This document shows, piece after piece, positions 24,532-33,239 of a DNA stretch of 64,000 nt. Each line of letters begins with the position of its first letter. Within the stretch, counting starts at the first letter, position 1. A program made the position numbers and the translations under genes. The notes below the pieces were generated by a model. It did no database searches and was not told where the DNA came from. It saw only the letters and a list, made by a program, of their open reading frames with translations. Where the stretch lies: contig JAWKUK010000028.1 in NCBI GenBank assembly GCA_041398605.1, forward strand, positions 1-64,000. Reading direction: 5' to 3'. The stretch is from JAWKUK01 sp041398605. GTDB taxonomy: Bacteria; Planctomycetota; UBA1135; GCA-002686595.

Positions 24532-25749
24532 TCAGGTTGAAACTTCGCGCGGACCTTCGTCGCCGCGGAAGAAACCTGCCAGCGGGCGACGCCCGAAGCG
24601 CGCGTCGAAGCGGCCCTGGATCGCGTCCAGGGCCTCGTCCTCGCGCCCGGCGTCGATCAAGACGACGATGCACCCGCCGAAGCCCGCGCCCGTCAGACGC
24701 GCGCCCAGGCAGCCGGCCTCGGCCGCCGCGTCCACGAGCACGTCGAGCTCTTCGCACGAGCACTCGTAGAGGTCTCGCAGCGAGGCATGCGTCTCGAACA
24801 TGCGCGCGCCGAGGCCCACGAGGTCGCCTGCCTCGAGGGCCTGACGCGCGGCGAACGTGCGCTCGACCTCCCGCACGACGTGGCGCGCGCGGCGCAGGAC
24901 CACCGGCTCGAGCGTGTGTGCGCGCGCCTCGACGACGGCCTCCGGGACATCGCGCATCACCGTCGCGCCAGGCGCGTGCGGCGCGAGGGCCTCGAACGCC
25001 TGCGCGCACTGCGCGACGCGGTCATTGAACTCGCTGCGCGCGAGCTGGCGCTGGACGCCCGAGTCAATCACTCCGATCGCGAGGCGCTCGAAGTCGATCG
25101 GCAGGTGCGTAAAGGACTCATCCTTGCAGTCGAGCCACAGGAGGTGTCCGGGCTTGGCGTAGCCGACGGCGTACGGGTCCATGATGCCGCACTGCACGCC
25201 GACGAAGCCACGCTCCGCCGCGAGCGCCGCCGTTACGCGCGCCTGGGTGTCGAGGCCGAGCTCCCAGGCGCGGTCGACGGCGAACGCCGTTCCGACGCAG
25301 ATCGAGGCCGACGACGAGAGGCCCGCCCCCACCGGCAGGTTGCCGCCGAAGAGCAGCTCGAGGCCGCGGGCCTCGGGCGCGCGCCGGGCGAGCTCGCGGA
25401 GCACGCCGAGGGGATAGTCGGCCCAGAGCCCGGTGCGCTCGTCGGGGAGCGCGTCGAGGTCCACCTCGCAGCGCGCGGGGTCGAAGGTCGAGGCCATGAC
25501 GACCTTGCGGTCAGCGCGCGGCCGGAACGCGATGAAGGTCCCCCGGTCGATGGCCGTCGGCATGACCGGGCCGCCGTTGTAGTCGAGGTGCCCGCCGAAC
25601 AGATTGACGCGGCCCGGGGCGAACACGAGCCGGGGCGGGGCGCCGCCGAAGACCGCCTGAAAGGCGTCCGCGTGGCGGCGGAGGTCGACCTCGAGGTCGC
25701 CCGGGCGGGCGGCCAACGTCGGGATCGGCTGGGTCGGAGGCGGCGGCAT
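24532..25749 (-). CDS. galK: Galactokinase
   Basis: This GHMP kinase would phosphorylate galactose at C1 in the Leloir pathway. The 405-residue protein has the galactokinase signature as GRVNLFGGHLDYNGG (46-60), the Gly-rich ATP loop LPVGAGLSSSASICVG, the catalytic Asp region GIMDPYAVG, and C-terminal GARLTGAGFGGC. In the sugar-binding signature the usual GEHTDY is GGHLDY, so the Glu that normally contacts galactose is Gly and Thr is Leu. His54 and Asp56 remain. Substrate range could therefore differ from E. coli GalK. No galT, galE or galM is adjacent. Divergent from a small lipoprotein gene. Confidence 0.9.
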   Translation of the reverse strand: MPPPPTQPIPTLAARPGDLEVDLRRHADAFQAVFGGAPPRLVFAPGRVNLFGGHLDYNGGPVMPTAIDRGTFIAFRPRADRKVVMASTFDPARCEVDLDALPDERTGLWADYPLGVLRELARRAPEARGLELLFGGNLPVGAGLSSSASICVGTAFAVDRAWELGLDTQARVTAALAAERGFVGVQCGIMDPYAVGYAKPGHLLWLDCKDESFTHLPIDFERLAIGVIDSGVQRQLARSEFNDRVAQCAQAFEALAPHAPGATVMRDVPEAVVEARAHTLEPVVLRRARHVVREVERTFAARQALEAGDLVGLGARMFETHASLRDLYECSCEELDVLVDAAAEAGCLGARLTGAGFGGCIVVLIDAGREDEALDAIQGRFDARFGRRPLAGFFRGDEGPREVST

Positions 25750-25855
25750 GGGACGGATTGTGCCTCGGGTGGGAGCGATCGTCCCGCCCGAGGGCTTGAT
25801 TCACGGTTCATGTCTCGACCCGATGGCGTCCGAAGTAAAGTGCAGGCGCCCCGCT

Positions 25856-26194
25856 ATGAAACCCCTCCGACCCCGCACGGACACCGCTAGGGCCCGGCTC
25901 CTGGCCGCGACCCTCCTCTGCGCCGCCGCGAGCTGCGCCTCTGTCGACTTCACCCGCGACACGGCGACGTCCGGCACGTTCCGCTCGTCGGCGCGCTCGT
26001 TCACGATCCTGTCGTGGGAGCTGCCGCGCCCCGCGGAGCAGGTGGCCCACGAGAACGCCTCCGACTCGGGCCTGCCGCTGCTGCACGTCACGAGCGAGCG
26101 CGTGACGCACTGGGGCTGGTGGGATTGGGTGCTCGAGATCCTCTCGTCGCGCTCCGCCACGGTCCGGGGCACCTGGGGCGACCCGGGGGAGTGA
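25856..26194 (+). CDS. Small predicted lipoprotein
   Basis: The 112-residue product has a basic N-region (MKPLRPRTDTARAR), a short hydrophobic helix and an A-A-A-S-C lipobox near residue 24. The mature part contains SFTILSWELPRPAEQVAHEN and a Trp-rich HWGWWDWVLEILSS segment that could lie at the membrane surface. No family was recognised. The ATG at 25856 is chosen because it begins the signal peptide. It is divergent from galK and convergent with the PQQ-propeller gene. Confidence 0.65.
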   Translation: MKPLRPRTDTARARLLAATLLCAAASCASVDFTRDTATSGTFRSSARSFTILSWELPRPAEQVAHENASDSGLPLLHVTSERVTHWGWWDWVLEILSSRSATVRGTWGDPGE

Positions 26195-26246
26195 CCGCGG
26201 CCCGGGGTGGCTGCGCGTGCGAGCACATCGTGCCGGCGCCCCAACT

Positions 26247-26276
26247 ACGGCACAGCGAGCGACGGCACATCGAGCG
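26247..26276. repeat. Two 15-bp direct repeats between convergent genes
   Basis: ACGGCACAGCGAGCG is followed directly by ACGGCACATCGAGCG, one mismatch in 15. It lies in the 96-bp gap between the lipoprotein and PQQ-propeller genes. No function is evident. Confidence 0.5.
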
Positions 26277-26290
26277 ACCTCGCCGCGGGC

Positions 26291-27724
26291 TCAGTCGTAG
26301 CGCACGACCGAGCCCTGCAGGCGGAAGATCAGCGCGCCTTCGATGACCGCGGGTGACGCCATGCAGACGTCCCCCAGCGCGCCGCGCGCGAGGACCTCGA
26401 ACTTCGGCCCTGCGGCGAGCACAAACACCTCGCCCTGCTCGCTCGTGAAGTAGAGGCGCCCCTCTGCGGCGACGGGCGAGGCGGTGAACCCGTCGGTGCC
26501 CTCGGAGAGCCGCTCGCGGTAGCGCTCGACCCCCGTCGCGGCGTCGAGGCACGTCACGACGCCGTTGTCGTACCCGAGCCAGAGCTGCCCGGCGTGCACA
26601 AGCGGCGTCTGCATGTAGTTGCCGCGGCGCGCGACGACCCACGCGACCGGGTCGGGCGCTGCATCGGCGGAGGGCGCACCCGGCCCATCGGCTTGCAGCG
26701 CGCGCGGCTGCGGCACGCCGAGGTCCCCGCGCGCGCCGAGGCGCACGGCGTAGACCGGCTTCTGCGGGTGCGCGGCCTCGAGCGGGCGGTGGTTGCTGGT
26801 GAAGTACGCGAGGTCGCCTGCGACGACGGGGGTCGGGACGGGGATGCCGCCGCCGCCGGCCATGCGCCAGCGCTCTGCGCCGTCGGCGAGCGCATAGGCG
26901 CCGATGTGCTTGCAGCCGTTCACGAGCACGATGCGCGCGCCGTCGGGCGCGGTCGTGACGGTGGGCGTGCTCCAGCCGTTGACGTCGTCGCGCGCGACGC
27001 GCCACTCGACGGCGCCGGTCGCCAGCGCGAACGACGCCAAGTACGGCGCGGTCTTGACGTCCGCTTGCACGAGGACGTGCCCGTCTGCGATCACGGGCGA
27101 GCTCGCGAAGCCCCAGTGCAAGTCCTCGACGTCCCACGGGCCGCAGTCGAGCGCGCCGAGCTCGGCGTGCCAGCGCGCCTCGCCGGTCGCCGCGTCGAGG
27201 CAGAAGAGGCCGTGGGAGCCGCAGAGCGCGACGACGCGGCCGTCTGCGACCGCGGGCGTCGAGTTCGCCTGGGTCGCCTTGGTGTGGCGCCCGAACGGCG
27301 GCGTGCCTTTGACCACGAGCGTGTCCCACAGGACCTCGCCCGTCGCGACGTCGAGCGCCAGCAGGCGGAACTCGGTCTCGACGAGGTCCTCGGCCGAGCC
27401 GCCGTCGCCGTAGAGCCCGACGCGCAGCTGCGGCTCGATGCCCGTCGGGATCGCGGTCAAGACAAAGACGCGCCCGTCCGCCACGACGGGCGACGCGTGC
27501 GCGAGGCCGGGCACCGGGCGCCGCCACGTCGGCGTGTCGAACGCGGTCGGCACGCCGCGCGCGTCGGACACCCCGCCCGCGCCGGGCCCGCGGAACTGCG
27601 GCCATTCGCTCGCTGCAGCGCGCGCAGGTGCTGCCGCATGGTCGCCGTCCCCCGCGCGCTGAGCGGTGGGCGCAGCGTGCGACGCGGCACAGACGAGGAC
27701 ACCAACGAGGAGCGGCATGGTCAT
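26291..27724 (-). CDS. Exported PQQ-like beta-propeller protein
   Basis: The 477-residue product has a signal peptide (PLLVGVLVCAASHAAPTA) and then EWPQFRGPGAGGVSDARGVP, the entry motif common to planctomycete PQQ-like propellers. About seven blades repeat patterns such as SPVVADGRVFVLT, LLALDVATGEVLWDT, FCLDAATGEARWHA and VTCLDAATGVERYRE. No catalytic residues of PQQ dehydrogenases were found, so a binding or scaffold role in the periplasm or outside is likely. ATG 27724 is preferred; the frame extends 159 codons further upstream, but that part crosses a 14-bp tandem repeat and is low-complexity. ATG 27718 is an alternative. Confidence 0.85.
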   Translation of the reverse strand: MTMPLLVGVLVCAASHAAPTAQRAGDGDHAAAPARAAASEWPQFRGPGAGGVSDARGVPTAFDTPTWRRPVPGLAHASPVVADGRVFVLTAIPTGIEPQLRVGLYGDGGSAEDLVETEFRLLALDVATGEVLWDTLVVKGTPPFGRHTKATQANSTPAVADGRVVALCGSHGLFCLDAATGEARWHAELGALDCGPWDVEDLHWGFASSPVIADGHVLVQADVKTAPYLASFALATGAVEWRVARDDVNGWSTPTVTTAPDGARIVLVNGCKHIGAYALADGAERWRMAGGGGIPVPTPVVAGDLAYFTSNHRPLEAAHPQKPVYAVRLGARGDLGVPQPRALQADGPGAPSADAAPDPVAWVVARRGNYMQTPLVHAGQLWLGYDNGVVTCLDAATGVERYRERLSEGTDGFTASPVAAEGRLYFTSEQGEVFVLAAGPKFEVLARGALGDVCMASPAVIEGALIFRLQGSVVRYD

Positions 27725-27886
27725 GCAGAGATCATCCCATACGCGCGCGCTTCCGTGGCGCTGACCGAGGGAGGCCGCGCCGACGCCTCGATCCAATGCA
27801 GGTCGATCCTCCCGGGGACCGCCCCACTTCGGCGCCCGCCAATCGACGCTCGTCACCCGGCCTCCCCGCGGCGCTCGACGAGCCCC

Positions 27887-27942
27887 GATCGCCGCGCCCC
27901 GATCGCCGCGCCCTGATCGCCGCGCCCTGATCGCCGCACCCT
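27887..27942. repeat. Four tandem copies of a 14-bp repeat in a divergent intergenic region
   Basis: The units GATCGCCGCGCCCC, GATCGCCGCGCCCT (twice) and GATCGCCGCACCCT follow one another. They sit in the 398-bp gap between the PQQ-propeller gene (-) and the HAF-repeat gene (+), which otherwise holds no recognisable gene. Array length could affect either promoter. Confidence 0.75.
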
Positions 27943-28122
27943 GAAGCTCTGCTGCCAGCGGTCTCTCGGGACGCCCATCCGAGCACCCGAAGACCTGGGC
28001 GAGGTCACTACGCAGGATCTCGAGCGCCTGTACGCCCGTCGGCGTACGCGGCGCCGGCTCGCACGCCGTTACGCTCCAGTGACGCCGCGTCCTGCTCAGC
28101 TCTGTGCCCCGCGGCCCCGACC

Positions 28123-29619
28123 ATGCAGCACCACCACCATCGATCGGCGCGTCAGCCGCTGGCGACAGCGCGCACCCGCGCAGCGGTCCGCGCCCTGGCA
28201 CTGATCCTGGCGCCCGTCGTCGCGGCGACCGCGCAGGAGTGCGGAGTGATGGAGGCGCTGGGTTCGCTCCCTGGCGGGGGCCACGCCAGCAGCGTCGCTG
28301 TCAGCGCCGACGGTGAGGTCGTCGTCGGCTACGTCGAGGTCGGCCCTTGGAGCTGGCGCGCGTTCCGCTGGACCGCCGCGACCGGGATGGTGGACCTGGG
28401 CACCCTCGGCGGACCGAATGCGCTCGCGTTCGGGGTCAACGAGGACGGCAGCGTCGTGGTCGGCGGCACGAACGCGGCCAATGGCGACCCGCGCTTCTTC
28501 CGCTGGAGCGCCGCGACTGGCATGCAGGACGTCGGGATCGCTGGCGGCGGCGGCTATGCGGCCGATGCCGCGTGTACGGTGCTCGTGGGCGATCTGACGC
28601 TGCCGGGCGCCGTGCTGCACGCGTTCCGCTGGTCGGCCGCGACGGGCGTGCAGGACCTCGGGACCCTGGGCTCCCTCGACTCGCACGCGCGCGGCGTGAG
28701 CGCCGATGGCGCCGCCGTCGTCGGAGCATCCGGTTCGCCGAGCCATCCCTTTCGCTGGACGGCGGCCTCAGGCATGGTCGATCTGGGCGTGCTCTCTGGC
28801 TTCGATCGGGCCACGGCTTACGGCGCCAACGCCGACGGGTCCATCGTGGTCGGAACGGCAGGGGACCCGTTTGGTCCGCGGAGAGCGTTCCTCTGGAGCG
28901 CTGCTGCGGGGGCCCAGGAGCTCGGGGCGCCCGTGAGCACCTGGTCCGAAGCGACAGCGGTCAGCGCGGACGGCCACGTCGTGGTCGGGAACGCGGGGCT
29001 GGCGCCGAACGGCTGGGAGAGCCGTGCCTTCCGCTGGACGGAGGCGTCAGGGCCGCTGGACCTCGGCACCCTCGGCGGGGCTCAGGCGTGGGCCACTGCG
29101 ACCAATGCCAACGGAGCGGTCGTCGTCGGCGCGGCGCAAGACGCGAGCGGCGTACGACGCGCGTTCCGCTGGACGCGAACCGCTGCGACGGGCACGGTCT
29201 ATTGCGCGGGCGCCGCCAACAACAGCACCGGCGTCGCCGGCCGCATCTCGGTCCAGGGGTGCGCGTGCGTCGCAGCGAACGAGCTCCAACTCGACGCGTC
29301 CGGGCTGCCGCCGTACGGCTACGGCTGCTTCTTGGCGTCGCGCTACCCGAGCGCGCCGCTGCCGATCGTCGGCACCCAGGGCGCGCTTTGCCTCGCCGGG
29401 TTCATCGGCCGCTTCGTCGGGCCGGGGCAGGTCTCGAACGCGGGTCCGGGCGGCGCGCTCTCGCTCGTGATCGACCTGCGCGCGCTGCCGAGCTCGCTCG
29501 GCTCGGTGGCGGCGCAGCCGGGCGAGGAGTGGAGCTTCCAGGCCTGGTACCGCGACGCCAACCCAGGCCCGACATCGAACTTCACCGCTGCGATCAGCGT
29601 ACGCTTCGCGGGACCTTGA
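28123..29619 (+). CDS. Secreted HAF-repeat protein with C-terminal module
   Basis: The 498-residue product starts with MQHHHHRSA, a natural His run, then a signal peptide ending near VAATAQ. Residues about 45-355 are HAF-type repeats (about eight), each of the form HAFRW.AATGM.DLGTLGG..S.A..VS.DG..VVG, which form a beta-propeller-like extracellular domain. The final 125 residues are the shared module: YCAGAANNSTGVAGRISVQG, NELQLDASGLPPYGYG, GALCLAGFIGRFVGPGQVSN and EWSFQAWYRD, then SNFTAAISVRF. The closest relative of its C-terminus in this window is that of the gene at 47545. Likely surface-displayed. Confidence 0.88.
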   Translation: MQHHHHRSARQPLATARTRAAVRALALILAPVVAATAQECGVMEALGSLPGGGHASSVAVSADGEVVVGYVEVGPWSWRAFRWTAATGMVDLGTLGGPNALAFGVNEDGSVVVGGTNAANGDPRFFRWSAATGMQDVGIAGGGGYAADAACTVLVGDLTLPGAVLHAFRWSAATGVQDLGTLGSLDSHARGVSADGAAVVGASGSPSHPFRWTAASGMVDLGVLSGFDRATAYGANADGSIVVGTAGDPFGPRRAFLWSAAAGAQELGAPVSTWSEATAVSADGHVVVGNAGLAPNGWESRAFRWTEASGPLDLGTLGGAQAWATATNANGAVVVGAAQDASGVRRAFRWTRTAATGTVYCAGAANNSTGVAGRISVQGCACVAANELQLDASGLPPYGYGCFLASRYPSAPLPIVGTQGALCLAGFIGRFVGPGQVSNAGPGGALSLVIDLRALPSSLGSVAAQPGEEWSFQAWYRDANPGPTSNFTAAISVRFAGP

Positions 29620-29663
29620 TCGCACGCGGCCGAGCCGACACCCGCGCGACGTGCGAGCGTAGC

Positions 29664-31049
29664 TCATCGGTCGACGACGACCGTCAGCCGCCCGCTGTGG
29701 GCGATGAGCGGCACCGGCGGGAGGTCGGCGCCGCGGTCGACCTCGAGCTGCACGTCGTGGCCGCGCGCGAGCAACAGTTGGTGGAGCGGCGCGGCGCCTA
29801 GGCTCGCGGCGCCAGCGCTCCCGGGCGCGCGCCAGCGGAGCCGACCGGCGCTGGGTTGCCCGGCGGAGTCGACGAGCTCGAGCTCGATGAGCGCGCCGAG
29901 CGCGCTCAGCTCGATGTCGCCCACGTCGGTGCGCTGCGGCTTCGCGTGCTCGCGGCCTTGACCGAGCGCGAGGCGCGCGAGCTCGCCGCCGAGTCGGGAG
30001 GCGGTCAGAACGAGCTCGAACCGGCCATCGGGCGCGTCGCGCACCTCGAACCTCCCGTCAGCGCCCACGCGGGCCGCCCCGATGCGCGCGCCGGCCTGCT
30101 CGACATGCACGGTGACCAGGTTCTGCGCTGGGGCGCCCTTGTAGACGAGGCGTCCGACGACCGGCGAGGCCGCGGGGAGGCGGACCTCGACGTCGCTCGA
30201 GAACGCACGGATGAGGTCCGGGACATCGAAACGAGAGCCGTCGCTGAAGACGACGCGCGCGCGCGCGTGGTCCGGCAGCGCCCGGGCGGGCGCCCTGACC
30301 GAGAAGCGGCCGGCCTGCAGCTCGGCGCTGGCCTCGGCCGTCCATGCATCGGCGCGGTTCAATCGATCGAGCGTGCCGCCGGCGTGGACGGCAGCGAGCT
30401 CAATGCGCGCGCCGATGAGCGAGCAGCCCTCGTCGCCGAGGACGACGCCCTCCAGCCAAGGTGTCTCACACGTGAGCGCCACGGTGGCGTTCCACCTGTC
30501 GAGGACGCGCGGCATCTTCAGGCTGCACCTGCCGCTCCAGCGCGTGTCGTGCGCCGCGCCACGCGCGGTGAGCTCGAAGGCGACCTGGCGCGCTTGCCGT
30601 AACCGCTGTGGGAGCTCGAACTCGAGGTCGTTCGCGCCGCTCCGCGAGCAGTCGATGGGCGTGGACAGGGAAGCAGCGATGAGGCGCACTTCGACCTCCC
30701 GGAGCTCGGCGAGGAACGGGGCGCGGTCGTCGGCGCTGACTAGGGTGAGCCGCACCCACAATGGGCGCACCTGCGGGGCAGCCGCCTGCGGCGCGGACGC
30801 GTCGCCCGGGCGGCGCCCGGGCTCGAGCGGCGGCGCTTCGAGGTCGAGCTCACGCTCGGAGGCCCGCGCGGCCTCCGGCAGGCGAAGCGAGACGGCTGGG
30901 GCGACCGCGGCGGCGTGCTCCGGCTCCTCGGCGCGCCCGAGCGGGGCCGGCGCGGGGCCGCCCGCACGCGGCCCAAAGGTCGCGAGCAGCGCGACAGCCA
31001 GCGACGCAGCAAGGACGAGCGCGAGGGAGACCCGGTACAGATGCACCAT
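29664..31049 (-). CDS. Exported or membrane-anchored protein with Ig-like regulatory domains
   Basis: The 461-residue protein has one N-terminal hydrophobic helix (VSLALVLAASLAVALLATFG) that could be an uncleaved anchor, then a Pro/Ala/Glu-rich linker to about residue 95. Three or four beta-sandwich segments follow. One contains VVGRLVYKGAPAQNLVTV and DGRFEVRDAPDGRFELVL, the pattern of carboxypeptidase-regulatory-like (DUF4480-type) domains. Two Cys pairs (IDCSR/GRCSL; TCETP/GCSLI) may form disulfides. No enzymatic motif. It is convergent with the HAF-repeat gene; its upstream region carries a 14-bp tandem repeat. Confidence 0.7.
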   Translation of the reverse strand: MVHLYRVSLALVLAASLAVALLATFGPRAGGPAPAPLGRAEEPEHAAAVAPAVSLRLPEAARASERELDLEAPPLEPGRRPGDASAPQAAAPQVRPLWVRLTLVSADDRAPFLAELREVEVRLIAASLSTPIDCSRSGANDLEFELPQRLRQARQVAFELTARGAAHDTRWSGRCSLKMPRVLDRWNATVALTCETPWLEGVVLGDEGCSLIGARIELAAVHAGGTLDRLNRADAWTAEASAELQAGRFSVRAPARALPDHARARVVFSDGSRFDVPDLIRAFSSDVEVRLPAASPVVGRLVYKGAPAQNLVTVHVEQAGARIGAARVGADGRFEVRDAPDGRFELVLTASRLGGELARLALGQGREHAKPQRTDVGDIELSALGALIELELVDSAGQPSAGRLRWRAPGSAGAASLGAAPLHQLLLARGHDVQLEVDRGADLPPVPLIAHSGRLTVVVDR

Positions 31050-31083
31050 CCGCGAGCCTACGTGGCCGCGCGCCGCGTGTTGG

Positions 31084-31125
31084 TCGCAATGGGTCGGTCG
31101 CTATGGGTTGTTCGCAATGGGTCGG
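31084..31125. repeat. Three tandem 14-bp repeats upstream of the 31049 gene
   Basis: TCGCAATGGGTCGG, TCGCTATGGGTTGT and TCGCAATGGGTCGG lie back to back, units 1 and 3 identical. They start 35 bp upstream of the ATG at 31049, in its likely promoter or leader. The 14-bp period equals that of the array at 27887, although the units are unrelated. Confidence 0.65.
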
Positions 31126-31222
31126 CCCGAGCGCGAGCCTCGGGCGAGTGAGGGCCTCCCCCGCCGCGTCCGCGCGTTGAACGGGGGCGCTCGGCCGGCC
31201 TGCCCGGCGAAGCGCGACGGGG

Positions 31223-31339
31223 TCAGCAATGCCCGAGCAGCATGTACACGCCGACGAACACGATGATCGTACTGATCACGCCACCGCCGAGCTTCCACGA
31301 AGCGAGCCCGGCGAGACAACCTTTTGCGGGAGCGTCCAT
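31223..31339 (-). CDS. Small single-pass membrane protein
   Basis: The 38-residue product has two Cys-containing ends and a membrane helix: GCLAGLASWKLGGGVISTI followed by IVFVGVYMLLGHC. The pattern G-C-L-x-G-L-A-S-W-K-L-G-G-G looks like a conserved small hydrophobic protein. An AGGGG precedes the ATG at 31339 very closely; an ATG eight codons upstream (31363) is an alternative start with the same frame. The long upstream extension of this frame is antisense shadow of the protease gene. Role unknown. Confidence 0.5.
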   Translation of the reverse strand: MDAPAKGCLAGLASWKLGGGVISTIIVFVGVYMLLGHC

Positions 31340-31480
31340 GCCCCTAAGTTCGCCCACGAGCATGGCGACGGCTTTGGACCCGCGTGAGCCCGTGTTCACA
31401 GCCCGGCGCTGGCGCCAAGACCTAGCAGGCCCCATTGCTTCACCTTCCATCTGGCGCGCGCCATCTGGCATCCTCACGGC

Positions 31481-32899
31481 ATGAGCGTCCTCCTCTCGAT
31501 CCTCGTGTCCGCGGCGCTCTCGCAGCAAGATGCGCCGCGCCTCACTCCGCCGGCCGAGCTCTTTCGGGCCGAGGTGGTCGACCACCGCCGATCGCAGTCG
31601 CCTGTCAAGGACCAGGGTCAACGCGGGACGTGCGCGGCGTTCTCGATCTGCGGCGCGCTGGAGACGTTCCCGGGCGTGCCCACCGATCTGTGTGAGCAGC
31701 TCCTGTACTCGACGGTGAAGCTGCACGAGCAAGACGTAGACGTGTGGATCCGCAAGCTCGGCGGGCCGCTCACGCTGAAGGAGGGCAACGCGCTGCGCGA
31801 GTACGTGCCGCTCTTCGAGGTCGTCGGCACGTGCTACGAGGGCGTGTGGCCGTACGACCCGCGCGCGGCGCAAGCCGGGCCCGACGTGCCCGAGGAGATC
31901 CGCCGCTACTTGGAGCTCACTCGGATCGGGCCCGCTGAGCTGCGCGGGCTGCGCGACGCCGCGGGCAAGTGGGGCTTCGCGGCAAAGGACGCGGAAGTGC
32001 TGGACGAGGCGCAGACCCGTGATGTCGCGCGGCTGAAGGCGCTGCTCGGCGGCGGGACCCTCGCCATTCCGGTGGGCTACGTCCTGCACGGGCCGTCCTG
32101 GTCCGAGGTCGAGGCGCGCCCCGACGCGACGATCGAGCCCGGCCTCCTCGAGGGGTTCCGTGAGCGGACGCCGGGTGATGACCCTGGCGCTGCGGCGACG
32201 TGGTTGACCTACGCCGCCGCCCACGCGAGCTGCCGCGCCGCCGGCAAGGACCTCGTGACGGAGCTGCGCGAGGGCCGCTGGGCGTCGGCGCTGCGCTATC
32301 CCGAAGCCGACTACGGCGGGCACGCGGTGTTGATCGTCGGCTTCAACGAGCGCGGGTTCCTGATCAAGAACTCGTGGGGCACGGATTGGGCGGACGGCGG
32401 CTACTGCACGGTCGCGTACGACTATCACCGGCTGTACGCGCAGACGGCGTTGGTGCTGCGCGCGGCGAAGGTGCGGAACCCGGCGCTCAGCCCGTTCGAG
32501 ACGTCGGCGCGGATCCGCGACGGCAAGTGGCGCCTGAAGGTGCAGCCGGTGCCGAGCCCGCTCGGCGCGGCGCTCTCGCTCTCGACGTGGATGGAGGACC
32601 TGCGCGACGCGGCGTTCGAGGTCGTGGAGTACACGCTCGACGTGCAGGGTGAAGACGGCGCGTGGCGGATGTTGGCGAGCGATGCGTCGCTGGCCGGCGC
32701 GCCGGACGCGAGGACCGGCGCGCCGTGGACGCTCGGTCCGCTCCTCGCCGGGCAGGTGTCGGTCGCGAAGCGGGCGCGCGTGAAGGCGCGCTACGGCGTA
32801 GACGTGCTCGACGCGCAGCAGCCGCGGGGTGCGCGCTTCGTGGCGGAGCGCACCTTCGAGTGGCAGCCGGCGGCCGTGACCTCCGCTGTCGACCTGTAG
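31481..32899 (+). CDS. Exported papain-family (C1) cysteine protease with beta domain
   Basis: The 472-residue protein has a short signal peptide (LLSILVSAALSQQ). It lacks a recognisable propeptide: the mature enzyme begins VKDQGQRGTCAAFSICGALE, with oxyanion Gln47 and nucleophile Cys51. The general base is His281 in GGHAVLIVGF, and Asn297 lies in IKNSWGTDWADGGYC. All catalytic residues of C1A peptidases are present. About 60 residues more than usual lie between the Cys and His blocks. After the catalytic domain, residues about 340-472 look like a beta-sandwich that may bind substrate or cell wall (inferred). It stands alone, convergent with the HTH gene. Confidence 0.9.
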   Translation: MSVLLSILVSAALSQQDAPRLTPPAELFRAEVVDHRRSQSPVKDQGQRGTCAAFSICGALETFPGVPTDLCEQLLYSTVKLHEQDVDVWIRKLGGPLTLKEGNALREYVPLFEVVGTCYEGVWPYDPRAAQAGPDVPEEIRRYLELTRIGPAELRGLRDAAGKWGFAAKDAEVLDEAQTRDVARLKALLGGGTLAIPVGYVLHGPSWSEVEARPDATIEPGLLEGFRERTPGDDPGAAATWLTYAAAHASCRAAGKDLVTELREGRWASALRYPEADYGGHAVLIVGFNERGFLIKNSWGTDWADGGYCTVAYDYHRLYAQTALVLRAAKVRNPALSPFETSARIRDGKWRLKVQPVPSPLGAALSLSTWMEDLRDAAFEVVEYTLDVQGEDGAWRMLASDASLAGAPDARTGAPWTLGPLLAGQVSVAKRARVKARYGVDVLDAQQPRGARFVAERTFEWQPAAVTSAVDL

Positions 32900-33021
32900 C
32901 GGACGTTCGCTCTTCGGGACAAGATCCTGAAGGGCATGCGAGGCGTCGAACGCGTCATGAGCGTCCGCATGTGCTCAGGCTGCGTGCGCTGCGAGTGGCA
33001 GGAGTGTGGCTTGCACCGTAC

Positions 33022-33237
33022 CTAGCACTCTTCCCAATGGAACACCTCCTCGAGCGGCTTGCCGAAGGCGCGCGCGATGCGAAAGGCCGTCTCGAGGCTG
33101 GGTGAATAGTGCCCTCGCTCGATCGCTGCGATCGTCTGGCGCGTGACCTGCGCGAGCTCTCCGAGCTGCGCCTGGGTCATCTCGCCCGCCAGGAATCGCA
33201 GCGTCCTGATCTCGTTCGTGATCGGCGGGAGCGACAT
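33022..33237 (-). CDS. XRE-family transcriptional regulator, small
   Basis: The 71-residue protein is a single helix-turn-helix: NEIRTLRFLAGEMTQAQLGE, then VTRQTIAAIERGHYSPSLETAF and FGKPLEEVFHWEE. This is the compact YozG/XRE type that usually controls its own operon with a small membrane protein. It begins two bases after the stop of the membrane-protein gene, so both are read from one transcript. A perfect inverted repeat upstream of the pair is the likely binding site. Confidence 0.88.
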   Translation of the reverse strand: MSLPPITNEIRTLRFLAGEMTQAQLGELAQVTRQTIAAIERGHYSPSLETAFRIARAFGKPLEEVFHWEEC

Positions 33238-33239
33238 CG

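Noticed and set aside
27725..28201. Upstream extension of the PQQ-propeller frame by 159 codons
   Set aside because: It would place the signal peptide inside the protein and translate a 14-bp repeat array into low-complexity Arg/Gly sequence.
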